Below, piece after piece: positions 35,734 to 44,105 of a DNA stretch of 64,000 nt. The notes below the pieces were generated by a model. That model ran no database searches. It was not told the origin of the DNA and saw only the letters and a list, made by a program, of their open reading frames with translations. Origin of the DNA: Uruburuella testudinis (lineage in GTDB: Bacteria; Pseudomonadota; Gammaproteobacteria; Burkholderiales; Neisseriaceae). The stretch lies in assembly GCF_022870865.1 (NCBI RefSeq), contig NZ_CP091508.1, forward strand, positions 372,001 to 436,000, given 5' to 3'. The translations under genes and the position numbers were made by a program. Numbering within the stretch: the first letter of the stretch is position 1; each line of letters opens with the position of its first letter.

Positions 35734-36741
35734 TTATGAGCGGCAGGCGGCCAAACAATCTTTTACCAGCCCGGTGCCGGCGTATACCAAGCCGCTGTAA
35801 ACCTGTACGGCGGTGGCACCGAGGCGCAGCTTGTCGGCGGCATCTTCACCGGTCATGATGCCGCCCACGCCGATGATGGGCAGTTTGCCCTCGAGGTGCG
35901 CAGCCAGTTGTTGCAGCACGTGGTTGGCGGCTTTGCGCACGGGCAGGCCGCTGAGGCCGCCTTGTTCGCCTGCGAGCGGGTGGGTGCCGAGCGGGGATTT
36001 GTCGATGGTGGTATTGGTGGCGATGATGCCGTCCATTTCGGTTTGCACCACCATATGGGCGATGTCGGCGATTTGGGCTTCATCCAAATCAGGCGCGATT
36101 TTGACCGCCAGCGGCACGTAGCGGCCATGCGCGGCGGCCAGTTGCGCCTGCTTGTTTTTCAAGGCGGTGAGTAGGGCGCTCAATTCATCGCCGCCTTGCA
36201 GAGCGCGCAGGTTTTTGGTGTTGGGCGAGGAAATGTTCACCGTGATGTAGCCGGCGTGGGCATAGGCTTTTTCAAGGCAGATCAGGTAATCGTCGGCGGC
36301 CTGTTCGATCGGGGTAGCGGCGTTTTTGCCGATATTGATGCCGAGTATGCCATTGAAACGGCTGTGTTCGATGTTTTTAATCATGGCATCAATGCCGTGG
36401 TTGTTGAAGCCCATGCGGTTAATTACCGCCTGGTGTTCAGGCACGCGGAACAGGCGCGGTTTGGGGTTGCCTTCTTGCGGGCGCGGGGTCACGGTGCCGA
36501 TTTCGATAAAGCCGAAACCCAGTGCCGCCAGCGCATCGATATATTGGCCGTTTTTATCCAGCCCTGCGGCCAGGCCGATGGGATTGGGCAAGTCTAAGCC
36601 CATCAGGCGGGTGGGGCAGGTCTGACGGTTGACTGCGGGCAGCAGGCCGAGCTTGTAGGCGCGGTTGAGCCCGTTGAGTGTGAGATGGTGGGCTTGTTCG
36701 GCATCGAGTTTGAACAGCAGTGGGCGGAGCAGGGAATACAT
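35734..36741 (-). CDS. pyrD: Dihydroorotate dehydrogenase (quinone), class 2
   Basis: The protein has 335 residues. An N-terminal membrane-associating helix (1-30, MYSLLRPLLFKLDAEQAHHLTLNGL), then a TIM barrel binding FMN; NISSPNTKNLR carries the class-2 catalytic serine, with further motifs GRYVPLAVKIAPDLD and VGGIMTGEDAADKLRLGATAVQVYSGL. It oxidises dihydroorotate in pyrimidine synthesis and passes electrons to quinone. Convergent with gyrB. Confidence 0.96.
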   Translation of the reverse strand: MYSLLRPLLFKLDAEQAHHLTLNGLNRAYKLGLLPAVNRQTCPTRLMGLDLPNPIGLAAGLDKNGQYIDALAALGFGFIEIGTVTPRPQEGNPKPRLFRVPEHQAVINRMGFNNHGIDAMIKNIEHSRFNGILGINIGKNAATPIEQAADDYLICLEKAYAHAGYITVNISSPNTKNLRALQGGDELSALLTALKNKQAQLAAAHGRYVPLAVKIAPDLDEAQIADIAHMVVQTEMDGIIATNTTIDKSPLGTHPLAGEQGGLSGLPVRKAANHVLQQLAAHLEGKLPIIGVGGIMTGEDAADKLRLGATAVQVYSGLVYAGTGLVKDCLAACRS

Positions 36742-36860
36742 ATTGAGGCCGTCTGAAGAGTGGGTGGATGGATTTTATTTTACCTGATTATGTGTATTTA
36801 AAAAAATAGCCCGGCAGCACCGCTTATTTTAAATATGAGTATGATCGGTTTTAGGACATC

Positions 36861-36980
36861 ATGACTATTCGTTTCGAGGAATTTTTGCCTCTGGTTGCGC
36901 AGCTGCGGCGTTCACAAGCCCGACAAGGTGTCGGTTTGGTCAAACCTGTTTTGCGGCCGATGTTTTATGGTTTTCAGTAG
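36861..36980 (+). CDS. Possible small ORF (39 aa)
   Basis: ATG with AGGA 6 nt upstream, giving a basic 39-residue peptide ([19 protein letters not shown] ...) ending at TAG 36980. No family recognised. It stands in the pyrD-fumC gap (36742-37033) and could be chance or a gene remnant. Confidence 0.3.
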   Translation: MTIRFEEFLPLVAQLRRSQARQGVGLVKPVLRPMFYGFQ

Positions 36981-37000
36981 TATTAATAGCCATTATCGTT

Positions 37001-37017
37001 TATAGTGGATTTTATTA
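37001..37017. repeat. Solitary Correia-like terminus upstream of fumC
   Basis: TATAGTGGATTTTATTA resembles the classical Correia inverted-repeat end (TATAGTGGATTAAATTT). No second end is visible nearby. Such ends can supply a -10 (TATAGT), here 27 bp before the fumC start. Confidence 0.4.
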
Positions 37018-37033
37018 TCTGCCTGAAGGAGTA

Positions 37034-38428
37034 ATGAATATGAGCAAGCGTATTGAAAAAGACACCATGGGCGAAGTGGCGGTGCCTGCTGAAGCTTATT
37101 GGGGCGCGCAAACCCAGCGCAGCCGTGATAATTTTAAAATCGGCGGCGAAACCCTGCCGGCACCGATGATTCATGCCATGGCTTTGGTTAAAAAAGCCGC
37201 CGCCATCACCAATGCCGAGTTGGGGCGCCTGGATGAGGCGCGGAAAAACCTGATTGTGCAGGCGGCGGATGAAGTGATTGCGGGCGGTTTGGCCGACCAG
37301 TTTCCGCTGGTGGTGTGGCAAACCGGTTCGGGCACGCAGTCGAACATGAACATCAACGAAGTTTTGGCCAACCGCGCCAATGAGCTGGCCGGCGAGCCGC
37401 GCGGCAGTTATCGGCCGGTGCACCCCAATGACCATGTCAATCAGGCGCAATCTACCAACGACAGCTTTCCCACTGCCATTCATGTGGCCGCCGCGGTGGA
37501 AATCAACCGTTTGCTGATACCGAATATTCGAGCCTTGCGCGATACTTTGCAGCAAAAAGCTGCCGCATTCGACAGCATTGTCAAAATCGGCCGTACCCAT
37601 TTGCAAGATGCCACGCCGCTCACGCTGGGGCAGGAATTCAGCGCTTATGTGAGCCAGCTCGATCATGCGCTGCTGCGGCTGGATGCGGCCTTGCAAGGCT
37701 TGTATGAATTGCCGTTGGGCGGCACCGCCGTGGGCACGGGGCTCAATAGTCATCCCGATTATGCGGTGCGCGCTGCCGAAACGCTGGCCGGCCTGACCGG
37801 GCTGCCGTTTGTGACCGCGCCAAACAAATTTGAGGCGCTGGCCGCCCGCGATGCGGCCGTGTTTGCCAGTGGCGCGCTGAAAACGCTGGCAGCCGGTTTG
37901 AATAAAATCGCCAATGATATCCGTTGGCTAGCCAGCGGGCCGCGCTGCGGATTGGGCGAACTGCGGATTCCCGAAAACGAACCGGGCTCATCGATTATGC
38001 CGGGCAAAGTCAACCCCACCCAAAGTGAAGCGATGACGATGGTGGCGGCACAGGTGTTCGGCAACGACACCACCATCGGCATGGCCGGCGCATCGGGCAA
38101 TTTTGAGCTCAACGTGTTTATGCCGGTGATTGCTTATAATCTGCTGCAATCCATCCGTCTGCTCGGCGACAGTTGCGACAGCTTCAACCGTCACTGTGCC
38201 GCCGGTATCGAGCCGGTGCGCGACAAAATCGATCACTATCTGCACGATTCGCTGATGCTGGTTACCGCGCTCAACCGCCATATCGGCTATGAAAACGCCG
38301 CCAAAATCGCCAAAACGGCTTATCGGGAAAATAAAACGCTCAAGCAGGTGGCGGCTGAATTGAATTTGGTCAGCGAAGCAGAATTTGATGCTTGGGTACA
38401 GCCCGAAGAAATGGTGCGGCCGAAGTAA
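37034..38428 (+). CDS. fumC: Fumarate hydratase, class II
   Basis: The protein has 464 residues; the ATG at 37034 is preceded by GAAGGAG. Fumarase/aspartase superfamily signature [13 protein letters not shown] from residue 318, a [15 protein letters not shown] active-site segment ([11 protein letters not shown]), and [10 protein letters not shown]. It interconverts fumarate and malate in the TCA cycle. The iron-free class II form is stable under oxidative stress. Confidence 0.96.
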   Translation: MNMSKRIEKDTMGEVAVPAEAYWGAQTQRSRDNFKIGGETLPAPMIHAMALVKKAAAITNAELGRLDEARKNLIVQAADEVIAGGLADQFPLVVWQTGSGTQSNMNINEVLANRANELAGEPRGSYRPVHPNDHVNQAQSTNDSFPTAIHVAAAVEINRLLIPNIRALRDTLQQKAAAFDSIVKIGRTHLQDATPLTLGQEFSAYVSQLDHALLRLDAALQGLYELPLGGTAVGTGLNSHPDYAVRAAETLAGLTGLPFVTAPNKFEALAARDAAVFASGALKTLAAGLNKIANDIRWLASGPRCGLGELRIPENEPGSSIMPGKVNPTQSEAMTMVAAQVFGNDTTIGMAGASGNFELNVFMPVIAYNLLQSIRLLGDSCDSFNRHCAAGIEPVRDKIDHYLHDSLMLVTALNRHIGYENAAKIAKTAYRENKTLKQVAAELNLVSEAEFDAWVQPEEMVRPK

Positions 38429-38490
38429 GAGTATGCGGGTGTCGTAAGTGGGTATGGAAGCACAGTATCATTGAGCCTGTAAATGGATAG

Positions 38491-38547
38491 CAAACAACAG
38501 GCCGTCTGAAAAGCACCGTGGCGGTGTTTCAGACGGCCTGTTGTTTG
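38491..38547. terminator. Convergent terminator fumC/sppA with paired DUS
   Basis: CAAACAACAGGCCGTCTGAA is mirrored by TTCAGACGGCCTGTTGTTTG around an inner CACCG/CGGTG hairpin. It lies between convergent genes. Confidence 0.75.
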
Positions 38548-38562
38548 GGCAGTGCGTTGTGC

Positions 38563-39558
38563 CTACCAGTTTTTATCCAATGTTTCTTGCACTTTGGCTT
38601 CCACTTCGGCGCGCAAGCGGCGGCCGAGCAGGCTGCTGAGCGGGTCTTCCGGGGTGTAGTCGACCAGCTCGGGCGCTTTAATCACATCGCGCGCCACGCT
38701 GTAAACGTTGCCGTAGTCGTCGATCAGGCCGACTTTTTTGGCTTCGTTGCCGGTGTAGATGCGGCCGCTGAAAATATCGGGGGTTTGCGTTTCGTTGATG
38801 CGGTTGCCGCGGCCGAGTTTGACCGATTTGATGAATTCCTGATGGATATCATCGAGCATTTCGGTCCAGATGGCTTGCTGTTCGGGCGTTTCGGGGGTGA
38901 AGGGGTCGCCCATGCCTTTGTTGCTGCCGGCAGTTTTCAAGCGGCGTTTGATGCCGAGTTTGTCCATCAGGCCGGTAAAGTCAAAGCCGCCGCCGATAAC
39001 GCCGATACTGCCGACAATGCTGGAGGGGTCGGCATAAATTTTGTCGGCGGCAGCGGCGATGTAGTAGCAGCCGGAAGCGCACATGTCTTCAGCCACCACA
39101 TACAGCGGAATGTTTTGATGGGCGGCTTTGATGCGGCGGATTTCGTTAAAGGCGATGTTCGACACCACGGGCGAACCGCCGGGGCTGTTGGCGCGGATGA
39201 TGATGCCTTTCACGCTTTTGTTGGCATAGGCCCTTTCCAGGCTGTCGCGCAACATGGCCACTTGGTCGGTGTAGGCATCGCCGATGGTGCCGTTGAGGTT
39301 GATGACGGCGGTGTGCCGGCCTTTGGCAAGGGTGGTGGGTTCGCCGCCACTGCTGCCGCAGCTGCGCAGGCTGACCAGCACTGCTAAAAACAGCAGCACG
39401 GCCACGCCGCGCCAGATGTTGCGCCACAAGCGGGCGCGGCGTTGCTCCTGATAGGCTTCGAGCAGTACATCGCGCAAAGTGTCTTGCGCCCAGCCATGTT
39501 GGGTGGTGGGGGCGGATGGCGGCAGGTTGTCGCCTTCGCGGCGGATACGGTATCGCAT
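38563..39558 (-). CDS. sppA: Signal peptide peptidase SppA-type serine protease (S49), short form
   Basis: The protein has 331 residues. One membrane helix (about 50-66) is followed by a periplasmic S49 domain: NSPGGSP (125-130), the nucleophile S162 in CASGCYYIA, and SIVGSIGVIGG. Members of this length form octamers in which a downstream lysine serves as base (candidate in MDKLGIKRRLKTAG). It degrades residual signal peptides in the inner membrane. Confidence 0.92.
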   Translation of the reverse strand: MRYRIRREGDNLPPSAPTTQHGWAQDTLRDVLLEAYQEQRRARLWRNIWRGVAVLLFLAVLVSLRSCGSSGGEPTTLAKGRHTAVINLNGTIGDAYTDQVAMLRDSLERAYANKSVKGIIIRANSPGGSPVVSNIAFNEIRRIKAAHQNIPLYVVAEDMCASGCYYIAAAADKIYADPSSIVGSIGVIGGGFDFTGLMDKLGIKRRLKTAGSNKGMGDPFTPETPEQQAIWTEMLDDIHQEFIKSVKLGRGNRINETQTPDIFSGRIYTGNEAKKVGLIDDYGNVYSVARDVIKAPELVDYTPEDPLSSLLGRRLRAEVEAKVQETLDKNW

Positions 39559-39684
39559 ATAGGTTCCGTGGTTGGATGAGGTTGGGGCTATTGTAGGCGT
39601 ATTGAGGCCGTCTGAAAAGGAAAGGTTCGCATTTGGGGATTTTGGCTGACTGATGAAACGCGGTAGGCATCATCATCTTGCGCA

Positions 39685-39754
39685 GCTTTTTAACGCAGCA
39701 GATGTGCTTTTGCGCAAAAAATCTGAATAATTCTGAATGGTCAGGACACCCTTA
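39685..39754. repeat. Family A repeat, right part only
   Basis: Matches the family from CATCTTGCGCAGC-TTTTTAACGCAGCAG to GAATGGTCAGGACACCC. Its end TTA is the stop codon (TAA) of the leftward HAD phosphatase gene. Confidence 0.7.
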
Positions 39755-40402
39755 GAGTGTACGCAGAAAGCCGGGCAGCTCTGTCAGGCTGCTTAACACA
39801 GTCAGGCATGGGGCGCTTTGCAGCTGGGCGGCATGATGTGCGCCGGTGCTGACGGCAATGGCGCGGGCACGGGCATTGGCGGCCATTTCCAAATCATAAG
39901 TGGTATCACCGACCACAACGGCATCGGCAGGGCTCAAACCCAGCTCATCGCATAATTCCAAAACCATATCCGGCGCGGGCTTGGAAGGGCATTCGCTGGC
40001 GCAGCGGGTAGCCAGCCAGAAAGCGGCGGTGCCGGTTTGGGCAATGGCGCCGTCTAAGCCGCTGCGGCCTTTACCGGTAGCCACGGCCAGCCAGTAGCCT
40101 TGCTGTTTGAGTGTTTCCAAACAGGGCAGGGCGCTGTCGAACAGGCGCATATTGTGGTTGTTGGGGTTGAGGTAGTGGCTGCTGTAGGTGTGCATCAGTT
40201 TTTCACGCAAGGCTTCATCGGCTCGCGGGGTCAGCGCTGCGACAATCCGCGCCAGGCTGTAGCCGATAAAAGGGCGCACGGCCTCGGCAGCGGGGGCATC
40301 CAGGCCGTGTTCTTCAAAAGCCGCCTGCATGGTTTTGATAATCGGGCCGGTGGTGTCGGCAAGCGTGCCGTCCCAATCGAAAATAATCAGTTTTGGAGCC
40401 AT
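39752..40402 (-). CDS. HAD-family phosphatase, phosphoglycolate phosphatase-like
   Basis: A protein of 216 residues from the ATG at 40402 (AAAGGAAAGCC upstream). Motif I FDWDGTLADT gives nucleophile D9 and D11; motif II is in LAVATGK; motif III K in PSKPAPDMV; motif IV VVGDTTYDLEMA. The helical cap and spacing resemble Gph. The stop TAA is formed by the end of a family A repeat, so the C-terminus may have been altered by insertion. An uptake sequence lies in its leader. Confidence 0.88.
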   Translation of the reverse strand: MAPKLIIFDWDGTLADTTGPIIKTMQAAFEEHGLDAPAAEAVRPFIGYSLARIVAALTPRADEALREKLMHTYSSHYLNPNNHNMRLFDSALPCLETLKQQGYWLAVATGKGRSGLDGAIAQTGTAAFWLATRCASECPSKPAPDMVLELCDELGLSPADAVVVGDTTYDLEMAANARARAIAVSTGAHHAAQLQSAPCLTVLSSLTELPGFLRTL

Positions 40403-40434
40403 GGCTTTCCTTTCAGACGGCCTTTGCCGTGTGA

Positions 40435-40500
40435 TACCCATTCACGAAAACAAGCCGATAAGGCGATGATTGTTGCGTATGGGCATGATGGGCGCGTATC
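40435..40500. repeat. Family B (Correia-like) repeat, partial
   Basis: Starts ATACCCATTCACGAAAACAAGC and continues CGATAAGGCGATGA, then decays; no right terminus is seen. The 40403-40708 gap holds this, a DUS pair and no gene. Confidence 0.6.
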
Positions 40501-40582
40501 AAGATAATTCTGAATACTATAGCAAAGTTTTAAGGCATACACACAGCTTTAATGTATCCGCAGCAAACCTGTCGGAAAACAG

Positions 40583-40618
40583 AGGCCGTCTGAAAAAATA
40601 CCGCTTTTCAGACGGCCT
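40583..40618 (-). terminator. Inverted DUS hairpin
   Basis: AGGCCGTCTGAAAA and TTTTCAGACGGCCT around a short loop, 90 bp after the XRE gene stop in its reading direction. Confidence 0.6.
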
Positions 40619-40708
40619 GTTGCGCATTCAAGAACACAAGCGGGCAAAGCAGGCTTGTGCAGGCAGGCGCTTGGTTTGAACGGATAGTGTGCAGCGGTGC
40701 CGCCGATA

Positions 40709-40975
40709 TTAAGGTGTTTGGCGGTAAACCGGTATTTTTCGCGACAAAAGGCGCAGTTCCTGTTCGGTGTCTTCGATTAATTCAACCGCTGTGCAGTTGA
40801 GCCCCTTGGCCAGTTTGAAAATGGTAACCAGCGAGGGCTGCTGCTGCCCCAGCTCTAAAGTGCTGACGTAAACCCGTTGGATATCGGCTTCAAAAGCCAG
40901 TTGTTCTTGCGTGAGTTTCATTTCTTTTCTGCGTTTTCGTAATGCCTTGCCAAAGGCGGTGGGGATAGCTTCCAA
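40709..40975 (-). CDS. XRE-family HTH transcriptional regulator
   Basis: The protein has 88 residues from a TTG start at 40975, chosen because AGGAGAAG lies 5 nt upstream and no ATG is available. A Cro/C1-type HTH covers about 10-68 (LRKRRKEMKLTQEQLAFEADIQRVYVSTLELGQQQPSLVTIFKLAKGL). A 7-bp-arm palindrome overlaps its RBS, suggesting autoregulation. It is divergent from a hypothetical gene; small XRE proteins often accompany mobile or defence genes. Confidence 0.9.
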   Translation of the reverse strand: MEAIPTAFGKALRKRRKEMKLTQEQLAFEADIQRVYVSTLELGQQQPSLVTIFKLAKGLNCTAVELIEDTEQELRLLSRKIPVYRQTP

Positions 40976-40982
40976 AATCTTC

Positions 40983-40998
40983 TCCTACAGTTGTAGGA
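40983..40998. promoter_or_regulatory. Palindrome over the XRE ribosome-binding site
   Basis: TCCTACA-GT-TGTAGGA, perfect 7-bp arms, includes part of the AGGAG of the XRE gene and lies in the divergent intergenic region. Probable autoregulatory operator. Confidence 0.55.
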
Positions 40999-41073
40999 AT
41001 TTCATCAGTATGCTATGCTCAAGTCTTCATACTATTACATGAATTATTAAATTTAAATATTGAAAGATTCGAT

Positions 41074-41463
41074 ATGGGCGGGTTCTCAGCTTTGTCAAAT
41101 ATTTCTCCGCACGCTTGGAAAAGATGCGGATCATATAAAGAAGCCGGTGATTGTATGAACACAGGTGCTGTTATGCGTATCGATGCTGAGGGCGTTATTT
41201 CGGTGCGGCCCTCGGCAGGTGCGCGGGCGGCCATTGAAAGCGTGTTACGGCCGGCGCATTCGTCCATCAAAATTTCATTGCTCTGCGGCGGTCATGCCAT
41301 CGGCTCGTGTTTCGGTGATTGGAACAGCCGGGAGCAGATGCTGAAGCTTTGGTTGGACAAGGGGCGGATTCAGCAAGCCATTATGCAGCATGGTGTGATT
41401 GAGTTGAGAATGGAAGATTTGTTCCACCTCGGTATGTTTAATAATGAAAATTTTGAGTGCTAG
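41074..41463 (+). CDS. Hypothetical protein, possibly cut short by a family A insertion
   Basis: 129 residues from the ATG at 41074 (weak GAAAGA) or 102 from the ATG at 41155 (MNTGAVMRIDAEG). No family recognised; the protein is mixed alpha/beta with KISLLCGGHAIGSCFGDW in the middle. The TAG stop is the first three bases of a full-length family A repeat, so the natural C-terminus may have been lost. Divergent from an XRE regulator. Confidence 0.55.
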   Translation: MGGFSALSNISPHAWKRCGSYKEAGDCMNTGAVMRIDAEGVISVRPSAGARAAIESVLRPAHSSIKISLLCGGHAIGSCFGDWNSREQMLKLWLDKGRIQQAIMQHGVIELRMEDLFHLGMFNNENFEC

Positions 41464-41624
41464 GGTGTCCGGACAATTCGATTTACGGGTGCTTTTTGCC
41501 CCTGAAAACGCATCTGCTGCGTTAAAAAGCCTCGCAAGATAGCCAATCTTGCTGCGTTTTTTGCCTGGCATCTGCATTTTCAGGAACAAAAATCCCCTCA
41601 TAAACAACACATCAGGACACCCTA
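41461..41624. mobile_element. Family A repeat, full length (164 bp)
   Basis: Begins TAGGGTGTCCGGACAATTCG and ends CATCAGGACACCCTA; the hairpin GCAAGATAGCCAATCTTGC and a T-run are in the centre. Best-preserved single copy with TA at both ends. Confidence 0.85.
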
Positions 41625-41722
41625 GTGCCCATTCGTTCTGAAGTTGCTGAAGGATTTTCGGGTGAGTCATATTTTCTACAAGGTATGCGGCCAAGCCTGC
41701 CAGTTTCATATCTGTTCCAGCA

Positions 41723-41756
41723 AATCAAAAACCGACCAGAAGGTCGGTTTTTGATT
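41723..41756 (-). terminator. Terminator of the 108-aa hypothetical gene
   Basis: AATCAAAAACCGACC and GGTCGGTTTTTGATT form a strong hairpin ending in T-run on either strand. Confidence 0.85.
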
Positions 41757-41768
41757 CAGATTTAAGGG

Positions 41769-42095
41769 TTAGGCGGTCCAGTCTTGCAACTTCTGTTCAA
41801 TGGTTGGATGTAATAACGCCGTTTGCATAGCATCCAATGTGCGGATAGCGTGCTTGTCGGCCACTGCCAACAGCCACTTCCTCGTTTTCGGATTGTCCCA
41901 GCGGACACACCATAGGTTACAGCTGTGGGCGGCCAGTTTAACTGCCCGTTCAGTGTGCCCGTGCTTCAATGCCAGCCGTAGTGCGAGTTTGTTGCGGTTG
42001 AAGTAACCCGCTAGTTTGTCACGCGTTTCTTCACGTGACTCCTGGTTCGCAGCCAGAGGGAGAATGGTAACGGGGATTGTGTGTAGGATATTCAT
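41769..42095 (-). CDS. Hypothetical protein, 108 aa
   Basis: Starts at ATG 42095 (MNILHTIPVTILPLAANQE), overlapping by 4 bp the stop of the fragment upstream (ATGA). Mostly helical, basic; KLAGYFNRNKLALRLALKHGHTERAVKLAAHSCNLW looks like a helical bundle. Not recognised. The overlap suggests it was the second gene of a two-gene unit of mobile-element character. Confidence 0.6.
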   Translation of the reverse strand: MNILHTIPVTILPLAANQESREETRDKLAGYFNRNKLALRLALKHGHTERAVKLAAHSCNLWCVRWDNPKTRKWLLAVADKHAIRTLDAMQTALLHPTIEQKLQDWTA

Positions 42096-42232
42096 ACAGC
42101 ATAGTCTTCGTCTGATAAACTGATACAATTATATTCAAATTCCCGCCGGTCGTCTTCGATTTGCGCCATCAACCATTTCTCCGCCAAGTTGTAGACTGCT
42201 TGCGGGTCTGCATCTACATAGAGAGAGTTTTA
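42092..42232 (-). pseudogene. 5'-truncated gene fragment
   Basis: An open frame ending at TGA 42092 encodes YVDADPQAVYNLAEKWLMAQ and continues through an acidic tail (ISLSDEDYAV). Going upstream, the frame meets TAA before any start codon, and a degraded family A fragment begins there. It looks like the surviving 3' part of the gene preceding the 108-aa hypothetical. Confidence 0.5.
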
Positions 42233-42235
42233 AAG

Positions 42236-42285
42236 AGGGGAATTTTGCTCCCGAAAAGGCAAATGCCGGGGGCAAAAAAATATCT
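42236..42285. repeat. Family A fragment, reverse orientation, degraded
   Basis: GGGGAATTTTGCTCCCGAAA ... GGCAAATGCC-GGGGGCAAAAAAA resembles the mirrored right-hand section of the family (GGGGATTTTTGTTCCTGAAA, GCAGATGCCAGGCAAAAAA). Confidence 0.45.
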
Positions 42286-42366
42286 GTAAAGTGCATGGCC
42301 GGAATGCCTCGGGGCATTTATCTTGGCGCTTGTGTCGGCTGCAACTGATGCTGTTGTTGCGGCATA

Positions 42367-42410
42367 AAAATCAAGGCCGTCTGAAAGATTTTTCAGACGG
42401 CCTTGATTTT
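42367..42410 (-). terminator. Terminator palindrome with paired DUS after the lipoprotein gene
   Basis: AAAATCAAGGCCGTCTGAAA is mirrored exactly; ends in TTTT on both strands. It lies 50 bp after the lipoprotein stop. Confidence 0.8.
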
Positions 42411-42458
42411 GAAGGCATATTGATTGGGGCTCATTAATCAGTATCTATATCAATATGC

Positions 42459-42923
42459 TTATTTGCTGCATTGCCCCGGTGCGGCCATTTTTAGTTTTGC
42501 CACGGCCGCCCTGCCTTTTTGTTCGGAAACCTGCTCCAAATTGGCGCCGCCGACAAATACCCCCAGTTTGATGTATTGGCGGATAAAGTAATTTTTGCCC
42601 GGCTCAGTAGTTATCAATAATGGGTTGGGCGAAAATTCTGATTCGGTAGAAATTTTCTGTTCGCCGCTGGGCACTTCAGTGAAGAAAAACACATGAGGGG
42701 CAGATTCACCCAAGCATTCGCCGTTGACCCAGATGTCTTTTTTAAGCGTACTGCCAAAAGAACTGTCGCGGTACACATAAAGACCGGATAGATTTCCTTT
42801 GGGGGTATCGAATGATTTGGCTTGTGCCATCTCTTCGGCAGGCACCAGATTCACAGAAGCGCAGCCGCTCACCATGATCGATAAGGCCACGATTACCGGT
42901 AATGTTTGTTTTAAAATCAGCAT
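42459..42923 (-). CDS. Lipoprotein, DUF2846-like
   Basis: The protein has 154 residues. A lipoprotein signal ends MVSG-C21 (lipobox VSGC), so it is lipidated and membrane-attached. The body (LSGLYVYRDSSFGSTLKKDIWVNGECLGESAPHVFFFTEVPSGEQKIS) matches the DUF2846 type of beta-rich, PEGA-like domains. Function unknown. Single gene. Confidence 0.85.
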   Translation of the reverse strand: MLILKQTLPVIVALSIMVSGCASVNLVPAEEMAQAKSFDTPKGNLSGLYVYRDSSFGSTLKKDIWVNGECLGESAPHVFFFTEVPSGEQKISTESEFSPNPLLITTEPGKNYFIRQYIKLGVFVGGANLEQVSEQKGRAAVAKLKMAAPGQCSK

Positions 42924-43118
42924 GACTTTTTCAATGTAATTTAAAGTTAGGTATGTTTTTGTTAAGAATGCTGATTTTAATTGAAAACAAGAATCGAAGC
43001 AACTTGAGGTGCGCGTTAATCGAACAGGCTGAGGCCGTCTGAAAAGGCAACCCTGAGTTTGAGCTGTGCCTCCGACGGATGCCTTGGCCGGAAAATAACG
43101 GTATGCAGGCCTTTGCTT

Positions 43119-44105
43119 TCAGACGGCCTGTTGGTTTGCCAGCATCACCATCAATTGCTGCAACTCCTGCGGCAGCGGTGCCGAAAGTTTCAGTGGCTCA
43201 TCGGTGAGCGGGTGGTTTAAATGCAGCTCGGCAGCGTGCAGAAACATGCGTTTGAGGCCGATTTTTTGCAGCCGTTTGTTGGCCTGATAGTCGCCATAAC
43301 GCTCGTCGCCGGCAATCGGACAGGCTTGTGATTGCAGGTGTACGCGGATTTGGTGGGTGCGGCCGGTTTTGAGCGTGGCCTCGATGTAAGTCAGATCCGA
43401 CAAGCCGATTTGATGTAATACACTGCCAGAATAGCGGCCGAGCACACGGAAAATAGTGTGCGCCGATTGGCCGTTTTCACTCACGCGCACCATTTTTTCG
43501 CCTTGTGCGCCGGTGTATTTGAACAACGGCAGTTTCACATGGATTTTATCCTGCAAAAGCTTGCCCACGCCTAGGGCGAGATAGATTTTTTTCGGGTGGT
43601 CGTTGCGGATGGCTTCGTGTAGCTTCACCAAGGCGCTGCGTTTTTTAGCAATCATCAATAAGCCACTGGTGTCTTTGTCGAGCCGGTGCACCAATTCCAG
43701 ATAACGCGCTTCGGGGCGGGCGCGGCGGATTTGTTCGATAACGCCGAAGCTCACCCCGCTGCCGCCGTGCACGGCCACGCCGGCCGGTTTGTTGATGACC
43801 AGCAGGGCATCGTCTTCATACACGATATCGAATAGGCGCGCCGGCGCGGCGGCCTGCATTTCAGACGGCCTTTGCTTTGCTGCGGTGCGGATGGGCGGAA
43901 TACGCAGCAAATCGCCCCCGGCAATGCGGTCGGTGGGCTTGCAGCGCTTTTTGTTGAGCCGCACTTCACCGGCGCGGATAATGCGCTGGATATGGCTTTT
44001 AGGCACGCCTTTGAGCGTTTTGATGAGGAAGTTGTCGAGCCGCTGGCCGGCATCTTCTTCGGCGACGGTTAAATGATTGACCAAGTCTTTGCTAATTGTC
44101 GGCAT
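43119..44105 (-). CDS. rluC: 23S rRNA pseudouridine synthase RluC-type (RluA family)
   Basis: The protein has 328 residues. An S4 RNA-binding domain (about 20-70) is followed by the RluA catalytic domain with HRLDKDTSG (catalytic D143). The position, divergent from rne, is the same as for rluC in E. coli; RluC modifies U955, U2504 and U2580 of 23S rRNA. An uptake sequence lies inside the gene (43859). An inverted DUS pair flanks the 43030-43130 region after it. Confidence 0.93.
   Translation of the reverse strand: MPTISKDLVNHLTVAEEDAGQRLDNFLIKTLKGVPKSHIQRIIRAGEVRLNKKRCKPTDRIAGGDLLRIPPIRTAAKQRPSEMQAAAPARLFDIVYEDDALLVINKPAGVAVHGGSGVSFGVIEQIRRARPEARYLELVHRLDKDTSGLLMIAKKRSALVKLHEAIRNDHPKKIYLALGVGKLLQDKIHVKLPLFKYTGAQGEKMVRVSENGQSAHTIFRVLGRYSGSVLHQIGLSDLTYIEATLKTGRTHQIRVHLQSQACPIAGDERYGDYQANKRLQKIGLKRMFLHAAELHLNHPLTDEPLKLSAPLPQELQQLMVMLANQQAV

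Noticed and set aside
38518..39387. 289-aa plus-strand frame opposite sppA
   Set aside because: Antisense shadow of an S49 protease gene with all its motifs on the other strand.
43032..43130. Widely spaced inverted DUS pair after rluC as a single terminator
   Set aside because: The loop would be more than 70 nt; more likely two separate uptake sequences.
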